A DNA stretch of 64,000 nucleotides from NCBI RefSeq assembly GCF_007995245.1, contig NZ_VCBA01000003.1:463568-527567 (forward strand), in the 5' to 3' direction. The translations under genes were made by a program, and so were the position numbers. The notes under the pieces are model-generated. The model was given only the letters and a program-made list of their open reading frames with translations, had not been told where the DNA came from and ran no database searches. Of this stretch, positions 1-8,331 are shown piece by piece. This DNA is from Tateyamaria sp. syn59 (GTDB taxonomy: Bacteria; Pseudomonadota; Alphaproteobacteria; Rhodobacterales; Rhodobacteraceae). Position 1 is the stretch's first letter, and every line of letters begins with the position of its first letter.

Positions 1-1564
1 GACGGCCCAAACGGTCGCTGACCGCATTCACCGCATCACGCAGGTCATCCAGGCCTTCGGTCATGTTCGACCGGCCCGAGGATACGCCCGTGGGGCCGCG
101 ATATTCGCCATGGACCGCGCGCATCTGCGCCGCCCACTCGCCGGTGGTCACACCCGCCTTTGCACATACGATCGAGGCGGGCATGACGTTCTTGCCAGCC
201 TCCGCAGCCGCACGCAGATCCGCCAGCGCCTCTGCAACCGCCGCCGGATCACGGTCGGCCCGCCACGCATTTAGCCGGTCAATCTGGTCCTGTTCCACCG
301 CCGGATCGACAACCATGATTCCGCCATCGCCGGTCATCAAGGGCGAGGCTTCGCCCGCCTGATACTTGTTCACACCGACCACGACGGTTTCGCCCTTTTC
401 GATCCGGTTCAGCCGTTCCGCATTCGATTGCACCAATTGCGCTTTCATATAGTCGATGGCTGCAATGGCCCCGCCCATGGCATCGAGGTTGTCCAACTCG
501 TGCCGCGCACCGTTCTTCAATTCCTCGACCTTGGCATCGACGGTCGGGTTGCCGTCAAACAGATCGTCGTATTCCAGCAGGTCCGTTTCAAAGGCCATGA
601 TCTGCTGCATCCGCATCGACCATTGCTGATCCCAAGGGCGGGGCAGGCCAAGCGCCTCGTTCCAGGCGGGCAATTGCACCGCGCGCGCGCGCGCCTTTTT
701 AGACAGTGTAACGGCAAGCATTTCGATCAGAATACGGTAGACGTTGTTTTCCGGTTGCTGTTCGGTGAGGCCCAGCGAATTGACCTGAACGCCGTAGCGG
801 AAACGTCGGAATTTCGGATCGGTGACGCCATAGCGCGTCTCGCAAATCTCGTCCCACAAATCCACAAACGCACGCATTTTGCACATTTCAGTGACAAAAC
901 GAATGCCTGCATTCACGAAGAAGGAAATACGTCCCACGACAGCTGGGAAATCCGCGGGATCAATCCGCGGTTTCAGTTCGTCCAGAACGGCTGTGGCCGT
1001 CGCAAGGGCAAAAGCCAATTCCTGCTCCGGCGTCGCGCCCGCTTCCTGCAGGTGATAGGAACACACGTTCATCGGGTTCCATTTCGGCACATTCGTGTAG
1101 CAGTATTCGGCTACGTCCGCGATCATCTTCAGCGATGGTTTCGGCGGGCAGATATACGTACCGCGGCTCAGGTATTCCTTGATCAGGTCATTCTGCACCG
1201 TGCCCTGAAGTTTCGACGTGTCCGCGCCCTGTTCCTCGGCCACGGCAATGTAGAGTGACAGCAGCCAGGGGGCCGTGGCATTGATCGTCATCGACGTGTT
1301 CATCTGCTCCAGCGGGATCTGATCAAAGAGCGTGCGCATGTCGCCCAGATGCGCCACTGGCACACCGACCTTGCCCACTTCACCGCGCGCCAGCACGTGG
1401 TCGCTGTCATAGCCCGTCTGCGTCGGCAGATCGAAGGCAACGGACAGGCCGGTCTGGCCCTTGGCCAGGTTCGACCGGTAAAGCGCATTTGACGCCGCAG
1501 CCGTCGAGTGGCCCGCATAGGTGCGGATCAACCAGGGGCGGTCTTTCTGTTCAGGCTGCGACAT
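1..1564 (-). CDS. ecm: Ethylmalonyl-CoA mutase (MeaA-type), 3' end cut by window edge
   Basis: The reading frame is open from the ATG at 1564 to the window edge, giving 521 codons of an expected roughly 650. The N-terminal part reads as a coenzyme-B12-dependent acyl-CoA mutase catalytic barrel (TYAGHSTAAASNALYRSNLA near residue 15, then AFDLPTQTGYDSDH and QNDLIKEYLSRGTYI). The C-terminal B12-binding domain with its DxHxxG motif would lie outside the window. The family interconverts ethylmalonyl-CoA and methylsuccinyl-CoA in the ethylmalonyl-CoA pathway for acetyl-CoA assimilation. Assignment to Ecm rather than methylmalonyl-CoA mutase rests on overall MeaA-like sequence and on ccr lying 2 kb away. 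RBS-like GGAGAT precedes the start. Confidence 0.92.
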   Translation of the reverse strand, partial: MSQPEQKDRPWLIRTYAGHSTAAASNALYRSNLAKGQTGLSVAFDLPTQTGYDSDHVLARGEVGKVGVPVAHLGDMRTLFDQIPLEQMNTSMTINATAPWLLSLYIAVAEEQGADTSKLQGTVQNDLIKEYLSRGTYICPPKPSLKMIADVAEYCYTNVPKWNPMNVCSYHLQEAGATPEQELAFALATATAVLDELKPRIDPADFPAVVGRISFFVNAGIRFVTEMCKMRAFVDLWDEICETRYGVTDPKFRRFRYGVQVNSLGLTEQQPENNVYRILIEMLAVTLSKKARARAVQLPAWNEALGLPRPWDQQWSMRMQQIMAFETDLLEYDDLFDGNPTVDAKVEELKNGARHELDNLDAMGGAIAAIDYMKAQLVQSNAERLNRIEKGETVVVGVNKYQAGEASPLMTGDGGIMVVDPAVEQDQIDRLNAWRADRDPAAVAEALADLRAAAEAGKNVMPASIVCAKAGVTTGEWAAQMRAVHGEYRGPTGVSSGRSNMTEGLDDLRDAVNAVSDRLGR

Positions 1565-1633
1565 GGGCGATCTCCTGTGAATCGGGCGCGTAACAAAATT
1601 TCGTCTGATCGGAGGTATATGTAATTTTCTGGC

Positions 1634-2035
1634 TCAGTCAATCCGCTGCGTTGCGGCATTTTTCCGGCGTTGGGGCCAAACCGCGACGACGAACATCAGC
1701 CAGCCCAGCACACCCACGCTGTGCGCAGCCAGGCTTTCTGGTCCGGTAAAAGTGAGCAGAGCAACGATTTCCTCCGGCGGGGGCGGTGCCTGAATCACAG
1801 ATTGGGCCGGCAAGTTGTCAAAGATCATGCGGTAGTACGTGTAGTACCCCTGGGGCGAGGCCCAGACAAAGGTGATGAAGGCCACCAGCCACACCGGCAC
1901 ACGAATGATCAGGGGGCGTCGCTGCACCAGTACCCACGTGAACCCCAGCGCTAAAAGCGCAAACAGCGCGGACACAGCGACCAGTCCGATCTGCTCCAAG
2001 GTCGTCAGCGTGTGAATGGAATCCGCGTCATACAT
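1634..2035 (-). CDS. Small integral membrane protein of unknown function
   Basis: A 133-residue protein with about three hydrophobic segments: residues 15-36 (IGLVAVSALFALLALGFTWV), about 44-60, and about 106-122. It ends in a basic tail. It lies 69 bp upstream of ecm on the same strand, so co-transcription is plausible, and it is divergent from the PlsB-like gene. A small membrane protein between ecm and ccr fits the Rhodobacteraceae layout of this locus, but I recognise no named domain. No function is assigned. Confidence 0.7.
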   Translation of the reverse strand: MYDADSIHTLTTLEQIGLVAVSALFALLALGFTWVLVQRRPLIIRVPVWLVAFITFVWASPQGYYTYYRMIFDNLPAQSVIQAPPPPEEIVALLTFTGPESLAAHSVGVLGWLMFVVAVWPQRRKNAATQRID

Positions 2036-2117
2036 CCCCTCTTTTTCCTAGGAAGCGCCGCCAAAGGCCAGCCCATTTCCCTTGCCCCCGTCCCCGGCGC
2101 CTGCGAGGGTTCCCGCA

Positions 2118-3506
2118 ATGATGACGACCGTTGAACTCCCCCTTTGGCTTTTTGTGCTGATTGTGCTGTTCGCGGCTGTGACCTTTGCCTCGCACTTCCT
2201 GTTCCCGTCCGTCCGCTGGTTCTTTCGCCGCAGGCTGGAACGGGCGGTGGCGCAGTTGAACGAACGTCTGACGCGGCCGATCGAACCGTTCAAGCTGGCG
2301 CGGCGGCACGACATGATCCAGCGCCTGATCTATGACCCGGAGGTGTCCGAGGCGATTGTCCAGCACGCCAATGACAACGACGTTCCGGAGAACGTTGCGT
2401 TCGAACAGGCTCGCCGCTACGCGCGAGAAATTGTACCCAGCTTTTCCGCCTTTGCCTATTTCAGTTTCGGCGCGCGGGCGGCGCGGTGGTTGGCAACAGC
2501 ACTCTATAATGTGCGGACCGGGCTGAACAATGATCAGCAGATCCAAAGCGCCGACCCCAACGCAACGGTCGTCTTTGTAATGAACCACCGCAGCAACATG
2601 GACTACGTGCTGGTCACCTACCTAGCGGCGCAGGCGTCGGCCCTCAGCTATGCGGTCGGGGAGTGGGCGCGGGTCTGGCCGCTGTCGCGGCTGATCAAGT
2701 CCATGGGGGCTTACTTCATCCGGCGCAAATCGCGTGGCGCGCTCTATCGCGCGGTGCTGGCCCGATATGTGCGCATGGCGACTGAGGGTGGCGTAACACA
2801 AGCGATCTTCCCCGAGGGTGGGCTAAGCGTGAACGGCAAACTCATGCCTCTGAAAAAGGGGCTCTTGTCCTATGTGGTCGATGGCTACGACCCGAAGAAG
2901 CGCGATGTCGTCTTTGTTCCTGTCGCACTCAACTACGACCGCGTGCTCGAAGATCGTGTGCTGATCGCCGCCGATGCGCGCGGTGACAGGCGCTTTGGCG
3001 TGAGCATCACCGTTGTCATGGCCGAGATCCTACGCCTTCTGTGGCAATGGATCAGGGGCCGGTACCGCAAGTTTGGCACCGCATCGGTGGTCTTTGGCCC
3101 ACCCGTGTCACTCGCTGCCCTCGGTGAGGACGTGGAGCTGGACGAACTTGCCGAAACGCTGCGCGACCGCATTCAAGACGTCATGCCGGTGCCATTCGTG
3201 CCCCTGCTGTGCCGCTTGTTTCTCATGTCACCGGACCCGCTGCCCGATCAGGATCTGGTGCATGAGGTCAAGGCCGCAATGCCGCCGACCCGCGGCACGC
3301 GCCCTCCGTTGCTCGACCAGGATCTGCGCGACCGCGTTCTGCGCGCGATGACGGATATGGAAACACGCGGGATGGTCAAAAAGGTGTCTGACACATGGGT
3401 TATGCTGGCGGAAGAAGAGGCGCTCGTGCGCTTTTATGCTAATTCCATCGACGATTTGTATCCCGACAGCATCGCCATCGGCAATGCTGCGCGCGCAAAG
3501 TCATAA
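2118..3506 (+). CDS. PlsB/PlsC-like glycerol-3-phosphate or lysophosphatidate acyltransferase
   Basis: A 462-residue membrane-associated acyltransferase. Catalytic block I, NHRSNMDY, is at residues 156-163; block II is FIRRKSRGALY and block III is FPEGGLSVNGK. These are the LPLAT/PlsB signature blocks that bind and acylate glycerol-3-phosphate-type acceptors. A single hydrophobic helix (WLFVLIVLFAAVTFASHFLF) occupies the N terminus. I prefer the ATG at 2118, preceded by GCGAGGG, over a TTG at 2082 that adds a proline-rich extension. The acceptor cannot be told from sequence: length favours a PlsB-like over a short PlsC-like enzyme. It lies 110 bp upstream of ccr, so the two may share a transcript. 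Confidence 0.88.
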   Translation: MMTTVELPLWLFVLIVLFAAVTFASHFLFPSVRWFFRRRLERAVAQLNERLTRPIEPFKLARRHDMIQRLIYDPEVSEAIVQHANDNDVPENVAFEQARRYAREIVPSFSAFAYFSFGARAARWLATALYNVRTGLNNDQQIQSADPNATVVFVMNHRSNMDYVLVTYLAAQASALSYAVGEWARVWPLSRLIKSMGAYFIRRKSRGALYRAVLARYVRMATEGGVTQAIFPEGGLSVNGKLMPLKKGLLSYVVDGYDPKKRDVVFVPVALNYDRVLEDRVLIAADARGDRRFGVSITVVMAEILRLLWQWIRGRYRKFGTASVVFGPPVSLAALGEDVELDELAETLRDRIQDVMPVPFVPLLCRLFLMSPDPLPDQDLVHEVKAAMPPTRGTRPPLLDQDLRDRVLRAMTDMETRGMVKKVSDTWVMLAEEEALVRFYANSIDDLYPDSIAIGNAARAKS

Positions 3507-3515
3507 AATTACAAA

Positions 3516-3533
3516 AACACCAAAGTATGTGTT
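3516..3533. promoter_or_regulatory. Short inverted repeat upstream of ccr
   Basis: AACAC (3516-3520) and GTGTT (3529-3533) form 5-bp arms around an 8-bp AT-rich spacer, about 85 bp upstream of the ccr start. It could be an operator for a regulator of the ethylmalonyl-CoA pathway, but the arms are short and chance is not excluded. Confidence 0.25.
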
Positions 3534-3616
3534 GCTTTATTTCGTGACGAGCCATATTCAGCCCTAACGCGGTCGATTCTGCACTGCGGCACAGATTTTC
3601 TAACCCGGAGGCTGAC

Positions 3617-4897
3617 ATGGCACTCGACACTGGCATCGCGTCCTACGACGCACCTGAAAAAGACCTCTACGAGATGGGTGAAATCCCGCCCATGGGGTAT
3701 GTCCCGAAACAGATGTACGCGTGGGCGATCCGTCGCGAGCGGCATGGTGAGCCAGACACGGCGATGCAGTTGGAAGTGGTGGATGTGCCCACGCTCGACA
3801 GCCACGAGGTGCTGGTGCTCGTGATGGCGGCCGGTGTGAATTACAACGGGGTCTGGGCCTCGCTTGGCAAGCCGATTTCACCCTTTGATGGTCACGGACA
3901 GCCCTTCCACATCGCCGGTTCCGACGCCTCGGGCATCGTTTGGGCCGTGGGTGATAAGGTGAAACGCTGGAAAGTCGGCGACGAGGTTGTCATCCACTGT
4001 AACCAGGACGATGGCGACGACGAGCACTGCAATGGTGGCGATCCGATGTATTCGGACACGCAGCGCATCTGGGGTTATGAGACGCCCGATGGCTCCTTTG
4101 CCCAGTTCACCAATGTGCAGGCGCAGCAATTGATGCCGCGTCCCAAGCACCTGACCTGGGAAGAAAGCGCTTGCTACACGCTGACACTGGCGACCGCTTA
4201 CCGCATGCTCTTCGGTCACGAGCCGCATGACCTGAAGCCGGGACAGAACGTTCTGGTCTGGGGCGCATCGGGTGGTCTGGGCTCCTACGCCATCCAACTG
4301 ATCAACACGGCGGGCGCCAACGCGATCGGCGTCATCTCGGACGAGACCAAGCGCGATTTTGTAATGGATCTGGGCGCCAAGGGCGTCATCAACCGCAAGG
4401 ACTTCAACTGCTGGGGCCAGCTGCCCACGGTCAACACGCCTGAATATGCGGCCTGGCTGAAAGAGGCGCGCAAGTTCGGCAAGGCGATCTGGGACATCAC
4501 CGGCAAGGGCGTGAATGTCGACATGGTGTTCGAACATCCGGGCGAAAGCACGTTCCCCGTTTCGTCGCTGGTCTGCAAGAAGGGCGGCATGGTCGTGATC
4601 TGCGCGGGCACCACTGGCTTCAACTGCACCTTCGACGTCCGTTACATGTGGATGCACCAGAAGCGCCTGCAGGGCAGCCACTTTGCCCACCTCAAGCAGG
4701 CCGCAGCCGCCAACCACCTAATGGTCGAGCGCCGCCTTGATCCGTGCATGTCCGAAGTGTTCGCCTGGGACGATCTGCGCGAGGCGCACATGAAGATGCT
4801 GCGCAACGAGCACAAGCCCGGCAACATGTCGGTGCTGGTGCAGGCGCCGAAGACAGGTCTGCGCACGCTTGAGGATGCGGTTGAGGCCGGCCGTTAA
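3617..4897 (+). CDS. ccr: Crotonyl-CoA carboxylase/reductase
   Basis: A 426-residue medium-chain reductase family protein that reductively carboxylates crotonyl-CoA to (2S)-ethylmalonyl-CoA with NADPH and CO2, the key step of the ethylmalonyl-CoA pathway. Visible hallmarks are the substrate/CO2-pocket stretch NYNGVW at residues 75-80, WEESACYTLT, a Rossmann NADPH motif WGASGGLGSYAIQL, and HFAHLKQAAAAN near the C terminus. Length and N-terminal extension are typical of the family. A strong GGAGG RBS sits at 3607-3611. The gene is followed by an intrinsic terminator, so it ends its transcript. Its pathway partner ecm lies nearby in the opposite orientation. Confidence 0.97.
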   Translation: MALDTGIASYDAPEKDLYEMGEIPPMGYVPKQMYAWAIRRERHGEPDTAMQLEVVDVPTLDSHEVLVLVMAAGVNYNGVWASLGKPISPFDGHGQPFHIAGSDASGIVWAVGDKVKRWKVGDEVVIHCNQDDGDDEHCNGGDPMYSDTQRIWGYETPDGSFAQFTNVQAQQLMPRPKHLTWEESACYTLTLATAYRMLFGHEPHDLKPGQNVLVWGASGGLGSYAIQLINTAGANAIGVISDETKRDFVMDLGAKGVINRKDFNCWGQLPTVNTPEYAAWLKEARKFGKAIWDITGKGVNVDMVFEHPGESTFPVSSLVCKKGGMVVICAGTTGFNCTFDVRYMWMHQKRLQGSHFAHLKQAAAANHLMVERRLDPCMSEVFAWDDLREAHMKMLRNEHKPGNMSVLVQAPKTGLRTLEDAVEAGR

Positions 4898-4922
4898 CGC
4901 CTTACACGCAGAAGAAGAGTAT

Positions 4923-4965
4923 AAATGCCCGCGAATCACCTCATGGTTTCGCGGGCATTTTTCTG
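4923..4965 (+). terminator. Intrinsic terminator after ccr
   Basis: A perfect 12-bp stem (AATGCCCGCGAA at 4924-4935 and its complement at 4948-4959) with a 12-nt loop is followed by a T-rich run (ATTTTTC). It lies 26 bp after the ccr stop codon and should end ccr transcription before the quorum-sensing locus. Confidence 0.93.
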
Positions 4966-5053
4966 TTCCAAGGCGCGCCTAATGCGATCAAGGGCTTAGA
5001 AAATGCTCCCTCGCTATTTCTGGGGAGGGGAAATACGTGAATTTTCAGGCAGA

Positions 5054-5080
5054 GTTAACACATGCTATAGTTGTGTTAAC
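5054..5080. promoter_or_regulatory. Perfect 9-bp-arm palindrome upstream of the luxR locus
   Basis: GTTAACACA (5054-5062) and TGTGTTAAC (5072-5080) are exact inverted copies separated by 9 bp. The element starts 59 bp upstream of the ATG of the small ORF preceding luxR and overlaps a CtrA-type site. The spacing of two half sites on nearly the same DNA face suggests a dimeric regulator operator, although a hairpin in the leader RNA is also possible. Confidence 0.6.
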
Positions 5081-5090
5081 CATTCATTAA
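5076..5090 (+). promoter_or_regulatory. Candidate CtrA binding site (TTAA-N7-TTAA)
   Basis: TTAA at 5076-5079 and TTAA at 5087-5090 are separated by exactly seven bases (CCATTCA). This matches the full alphaproteobacterial CtrA consensus TTAA-N7-TTAA. It overlaps the right arm of the adjacent palindrome and lies just upstream of the small ORF/luxR start. CtrA and acyl-homoserine-lactone signalling are linked in several Rhodobacteraceae, so control of this luxR by CtrA is a reasonable inference. Confidence 0.6.
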
Positions 5091-5112
5091 CCACTCGAGA
5101 GTGAGTCTGACC

Positions 5113-5319
5113 ATGAAAAGTGACTGGATACTAGACGTTCTGACGGACCTGAAGACCTTTGCCCGCGCCAACGAAATGCCCGCTCTAGCCGAGCAGTTGG
5201 ATGACACCGCAATCGTCGCAATGGCCGAGATCGCCGCGATGAAGGAAACCAAAGATGGTCAGCGCCACGACGGCGAGGCAGCCGTTGGAACCTATTTTGG
5301 AGGATTTGGAACAAGCTGA
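5113..5319 (+). CDS. Small conserved-type protein upstream of and overlapping luxR
   Basis: A 68-residue acidic, helical-looking protein (MKSDWILDVLTDLKTFARAN start, then LPALAEQLDD-like leucine pattern). Its 3' end overlaps luxR by 65 bp in another frame, which implies translational coupling. A GTG at 5101 would add four residues; ATG at 5113 is preferred. Small proteins of this type precede luxR in other roseobacters as far as I recall, and the reading frame is well formed, but no function is known to me. It could be a regulatory leader peptide or an accessory protein of the LuxR system. Confidence 0.7.
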   Translation: MKSDWILDVLTDLKTFARANEMPALAEQLDDTAIVAMAEIAAMKETKDGQRHDGEAAVGTYFGGFGTS

Positions 5320-5986
5320 AGGGCTCGCCGCCCTCCAGTCGGCCTCCGAAGAAATACGCGACCATTATGGTGTCGATCACGTGGTGTATCACTGGGTCGA
5401 CTCCGCCGGGGATCAGTACGGTTGCGGCACATATTCGGACACATGGCGGGACCGGTATCTTGAGCAGAATTATCTGCGGGTCGATCCGGTCATTCTTGGG
5501 TGTTTTCAAAGATTTCACCCGGTCGACTGGAAGCGACTTGATTGGAGCAGCAAGCCCGCCCGCACGTTCCAGGCCGAAGCCATCGCTCACGGGGTTGGGA
5601 ACCAGGGATTTTCCGTTCCAATTCGGGGGCCCAACGGGCAGTTTGCGCTTTTTACGACCAGCCACTCATGTGACGACGATACATGGGCCACATGGACAGA
5701 GGCGCATCGCCGGGACCTGATCCTCATTGCACACACGTTTAACGAAAAGGCGCTCGAATTCGAACCGGACCGGGCGCCTGAACAGTCCCAGGCGCTCAGC
5801 CCGCGCGAGGTTGATGCGATGACATTTCTGGCGATGGGATACAGTCGCGCGCAGGTGGCCGACACGCTGTCGATCTCGGAACACACTTTGCGCGTCTACA
5901 TCGAAAGCGCCCGGTTCAAGCTCGGCGCGATGAATACGACACACGCCGTTGCTCGAGCCATGAGCAGGGGTTTGATCGTGGTGTAA
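5255..5986 (+). CDS. luxR: LuxR-type quorum-sensing transcriptional regulator
   Basis: A 243-residue two-domain regulator. The N-terminal autoinducer-binding domain carries the family's invariant residues with canonical spacing: W64, Y68, D77, P78, W92 and a glycine near 118. The C-terminal GerE helix-turn-helix begins at LSPREVDAMTFLAMGYSRAQ. It should bind an acyl-homoserine lactone and control target promoters, including probably luxI 114 bp downstream. AAGGA sits 8 nt before the ATG at 5255, which lies inside the preceding small ORF. All ligand-pocket residues are present, so this is not a solo regulator lacking binding capacity. Confidence 0.95.
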   Translation: MVSATTARQPLEPILEDLEQAEGLAALQSASEEIRDHYGVDHVVYHWVDSAGDQYGCGTYSDTWRDRYLEQNYLRVDPVILGCFQRFHPVDWKRLDWSSKPARTFQAEAIAHGVGNQGFSVPIRGPNGQFALFTTSHSCDDDTWATWTEAHRRDLILIAHTFNEKALEFEPDRAPEQSQALSPREVDAMTFLAMGYSRAQVADTLSISEHTLRVYIESARFKLGAMNTTHAVARAMSRGLIVV

Positions 5987-6099
5987 GCCTGCGCGTTGCT
6001 CGTGCAGACAACTCTCCGTACGATTGTATTTCTGGACGTTAACGCACGTATCGGTAGTCTTTTGGTCATACCTGCCCCGGTCTGACAAGGAATACCCAA

Positions 6100-6735
6100 A
6101 TGCTGCGTTACATTTATGCCTCCGATCTCGGTGATCACCCCAAACTTGCCCGTACGATGTTCCGCGACCGCGCGGACCAGTTCAAAACCCGGCTTGGCTG
6201 GGACGTGCATGTGGACAAGGACGGGTATGAGCGTGACGAGTATGACGATCTGAACCCGCTCTATGTCATCTGGGAAGAGCCCGACGGCTCCCACGGCGGC
6301 TCCATGCGCTTCTTGCCCACCACGGGCCGCACCATGGTAAACGAGCATTTCGATGATCTGATCTCCGGCCCCATCACCAGTCCGGTGATCTGGGAATGCA
6401 CTCGCTTCTGCCTGACGCGCGGCGCGGGCAGCCATGTGGCCGCGGCGTTGATGTTGGGCGGCGGCGAGATCATGCAGAACTTCGGGATCGAGCATTTCGT
6501 CGGTGTGTTCGATGCGCGCATGGTGCGCATCTACCGCATGATCGGCTCGTCTCCGGATGTGCTGGGTAGCGCAGGCGAAGGGCGTGATCAGATCAGCGTC
6601 GGCCTGTGGCATTTTGATGAAGGTGCAGCCGCTGCAGTGGCCGAGCGTGCAGGCGTGCCCATGGAACGTTCGCGCCAGTGGTTCGACCTCGCTTTCGGCA
6701 CCACATCCCGCCGGGAACTCGCCCGCATTGCCTGA
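6100..6735 (+). CDS. luxI: Acyl-homoserine-lactone synthase (LuxI family)
   Basis: A 211-residue autoinducer synthase that joins an acyl chain from acyl-ACP (or acyl-CoA) to S-adenosylmethionine to make an acyl-homoserine lactone. Conserved residues are visible: R24, F28, W34, acidic residues D46 and D49, R70, F84, E99 and R102. AAGGA lies 8 nt before the ATG. It follows luxR in the same orientation, the usual arrangement of a self-contained quorum-sensing circuit. No convincing 20-bp lux box is visible in the 113-bp gap. Chain length of the signal cannot be predicted. Confidence 0.95.
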   Translation: MLRYIYASDLGDHPKLARTMFRDRADQFKTRLGWDVHVDKDGYERDEYDDLNPLYVIWEEPDGSHGGSMRFLPTTGRTMVNEHFDDLISGPITSPVIWECTRFCLTRGAGSHVAAALMLGGGEIMQNFGIEHFVGVFDARMVRIYRMIGSSPDVLGSAGEGRDQISVGLWHFDEGAAAAVAERAGVPMERSRQWFDLAFGTTSRRELARIA

Positions 6736-6776
6736 TCCCGCTGGCACCTGCCGCGCCCCGACTATAGGGTCGCGGC

Positions 6777-8306
6777 ATGTTAACCGCTCTTGCCCTTTCT
6801 GATGATCAAGCGTCCGCCTATGACACCGTGACCGAGATGTTGCGCGGGGCGGGCATCGACCTGGATGATGCGCTGCTGAACCCGCCAAAATCCTCGGCTA
6901 CTTCCGTGATGGCTATTACGGGCAAGGCTGGGTCGGGCAAGACACTGCTGCTCTCGGAACTCTACAAAGCGCTTGAAGCGGCAGGGGTCGAGGTCGTCTC
7001 GGGCGACTACGAATCCCGCAAGCGCAAGGACCGGCGCACGCTTGCCATTCTTGCCCCGACGAACAAGGCGGCCAGTGTGTTGCGCTTTCGTGGCGTGCCA
7101 GCAACCACGATCCACCGCATCCTCTACACACCCGTCTACGACCCCGAATACGAACGCATTGCTGAATGGCTTGCGGGAAATGGCGATCGGCCAGAGGTCG
7201 AGGGGTTGACAGACGAGGCACTCGACCGCGCGCACGCCTTCTACCAGACCAACAAGTCGATCCCGGGCGCGTTGGCGGCCGCCGGTCTGCGTGGCAGCGA
7301 CTTCATCACCGGCTGGAAACGGCGCGAGGAGCCGCTCGATATCGGCTTCATCGACGAAGCCTCCATGCTCGATGACAAGCAGTTCGAGGATCTCAAGGAC
7401 ATCTTCCCGACCCTGCTGCTCTTCGGTGATCCCGCGCAGCTGGCTCCGGTGAACCAGTCCGGCGCCATGGTGTTCGACAAGCTGCCGGAAAAGCGGGTGA
7501 TGAACCTGGGTCGCATCCACCGTCAGGCGGCCGACAACCCGATCCTGGATCTCGCGCACGCGCTGGCTGACCCGCAGGTCGATTTCTACCGTTTCGAAAA
7601 GATGGTGGAGGAAGCGGCCACAAAAGACGACCGCGTCGTTTGGGGCCAGCGGGTCGAGGTGGATCTGATGGCCCGCAGTCCTGTTCTCGTCTGGCGCAAC
7701 GCGACACGCATCCGGCTTATCAATGCGTTTCGCGCCGTCTACGATGCACCCCAGGATCGCCTAATCGAAGGCGAGCCGCTGATCTGTGACGGTCTGGAAT
7801 TGCCTTTGAAACACCGCAAGAAGCGGCTCGATCTTGAAGCGCGCGGGCTGATCAAGGGCGCGCAGGTTGTCTATCTGGGCGAGGGGCGCAAACCCGGGTT
7901 CTCCCGGTTGCACGTGATCGGGGCTGAAGACCCGCAAGTCTCTGCTGCGTCTATCGTGAAGATAGAAAAACCCGACGAAGAAGAGCCGTTCATCCCCTAC
8001 GCGGCCCGCATGGGCGCGACATTTCTCCATGGTGCAGCGGTAACCATCCACAAGGCGCAGGGATCGCAGTGGGAAACGGTGCAGGTCTTTGCGCCGGACC
8101 TGTACGCTGCCGCGCGGATGAATCGTACAGAGGCTGGACAACCGCTCTGGAAGCGGCTGGCTTACGTCGCCATCACCCGCGCGCAGGACAGGCTGATCTG
8201 GGTGGTGCGGAACCGGCTATCGAAACCCTCTGGGCCTTTGCGCGTGGATGACCTGCGCACTGTGCCCGCAGCCAAGCTGACCCTCGCCTCAGAAGACCCA
8301 GCGTAG
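6777..8306 (+). CDS. RecD-like ATP-dependent DNA helicase (AAA/UvrD-type)
   Basis: A 509-residue superfamily 1 helicase. Walker A is GKAGSGKT near residue 49, followed by LAPTNKAASVLRFRG (motif Ia), GFIDEASMLDDKQ (Walker B), GDPAQLAPV (motif III) and a C-terminal TIHKAQGSQW and YVAITRAQDRLIW (motifs V and VI). This is the compact RecD2/TraA-like helicase common in alphaproteobacteria, probably acting in DNA repair rather than as part of RecBCD. It lies 41 bp after luxI on the same strand with only a weak RBS, so read-through from luxI is possible. It is convergent with the next gene, 25 bp apart. Confidence 0.93.
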   Translation: MLTALALSDDQASAYDTVTEMLRGAGIDLDDALLNPPKSSATSVMAITGKAGSGKTLLLSELYKALEAAGVEVVSGDYESRKRKDRRTLAILAPTNKAASVLRFRGVPATTIHRILYTPVYDPEYERIAEWLAGNGDRPEVEGLTDEALDRAHAFYQTNKSIPGALAAAGLRGSDFITGWKRREEPLDIGFIDEASMLDDKQFEDLKDIFPTLLLFGDPAQLAPVNQSGAMVFDKLPEKRVMNLGRIHRQAADNPILDLAHALADPQVDFYRFEKMVEEAATKDDRVVWGQRVEVDLMARSPVLVWRNATRIRLINAFRAVYDAPQDRLIEGEPLICDGLELPLKHRKKRLDLEARGLIKGAQVVYLGEGRKPGFSRLHVIGAEDPQVSAASIVKIEKPDEEEPFIPYAARMGATFLHGAAVTIHKAQGSQWETVQVFAPDLYAAARMNRTEAGQPLWKRLAYVAITRAQDRLIWVVRNRLSKPSGPLRVDDLRTVPAAKLTLASEDPA

Positions 8307-8331
8307 GGGCGCACCGACTGCGCACTTCCCC

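Noticed and set aside
428..1258. 276-codon plus-strand frame opposite ecm
   Set aside because: Antisense to a strongly conserved mutase sequence, His/Arg-rich without a family match.
5987..6099. Possible lux box upstream of luxI
   Set aside because: I found no palindrome near 20 bp matching known lux-box patterns; only scattered short complementary stretches.
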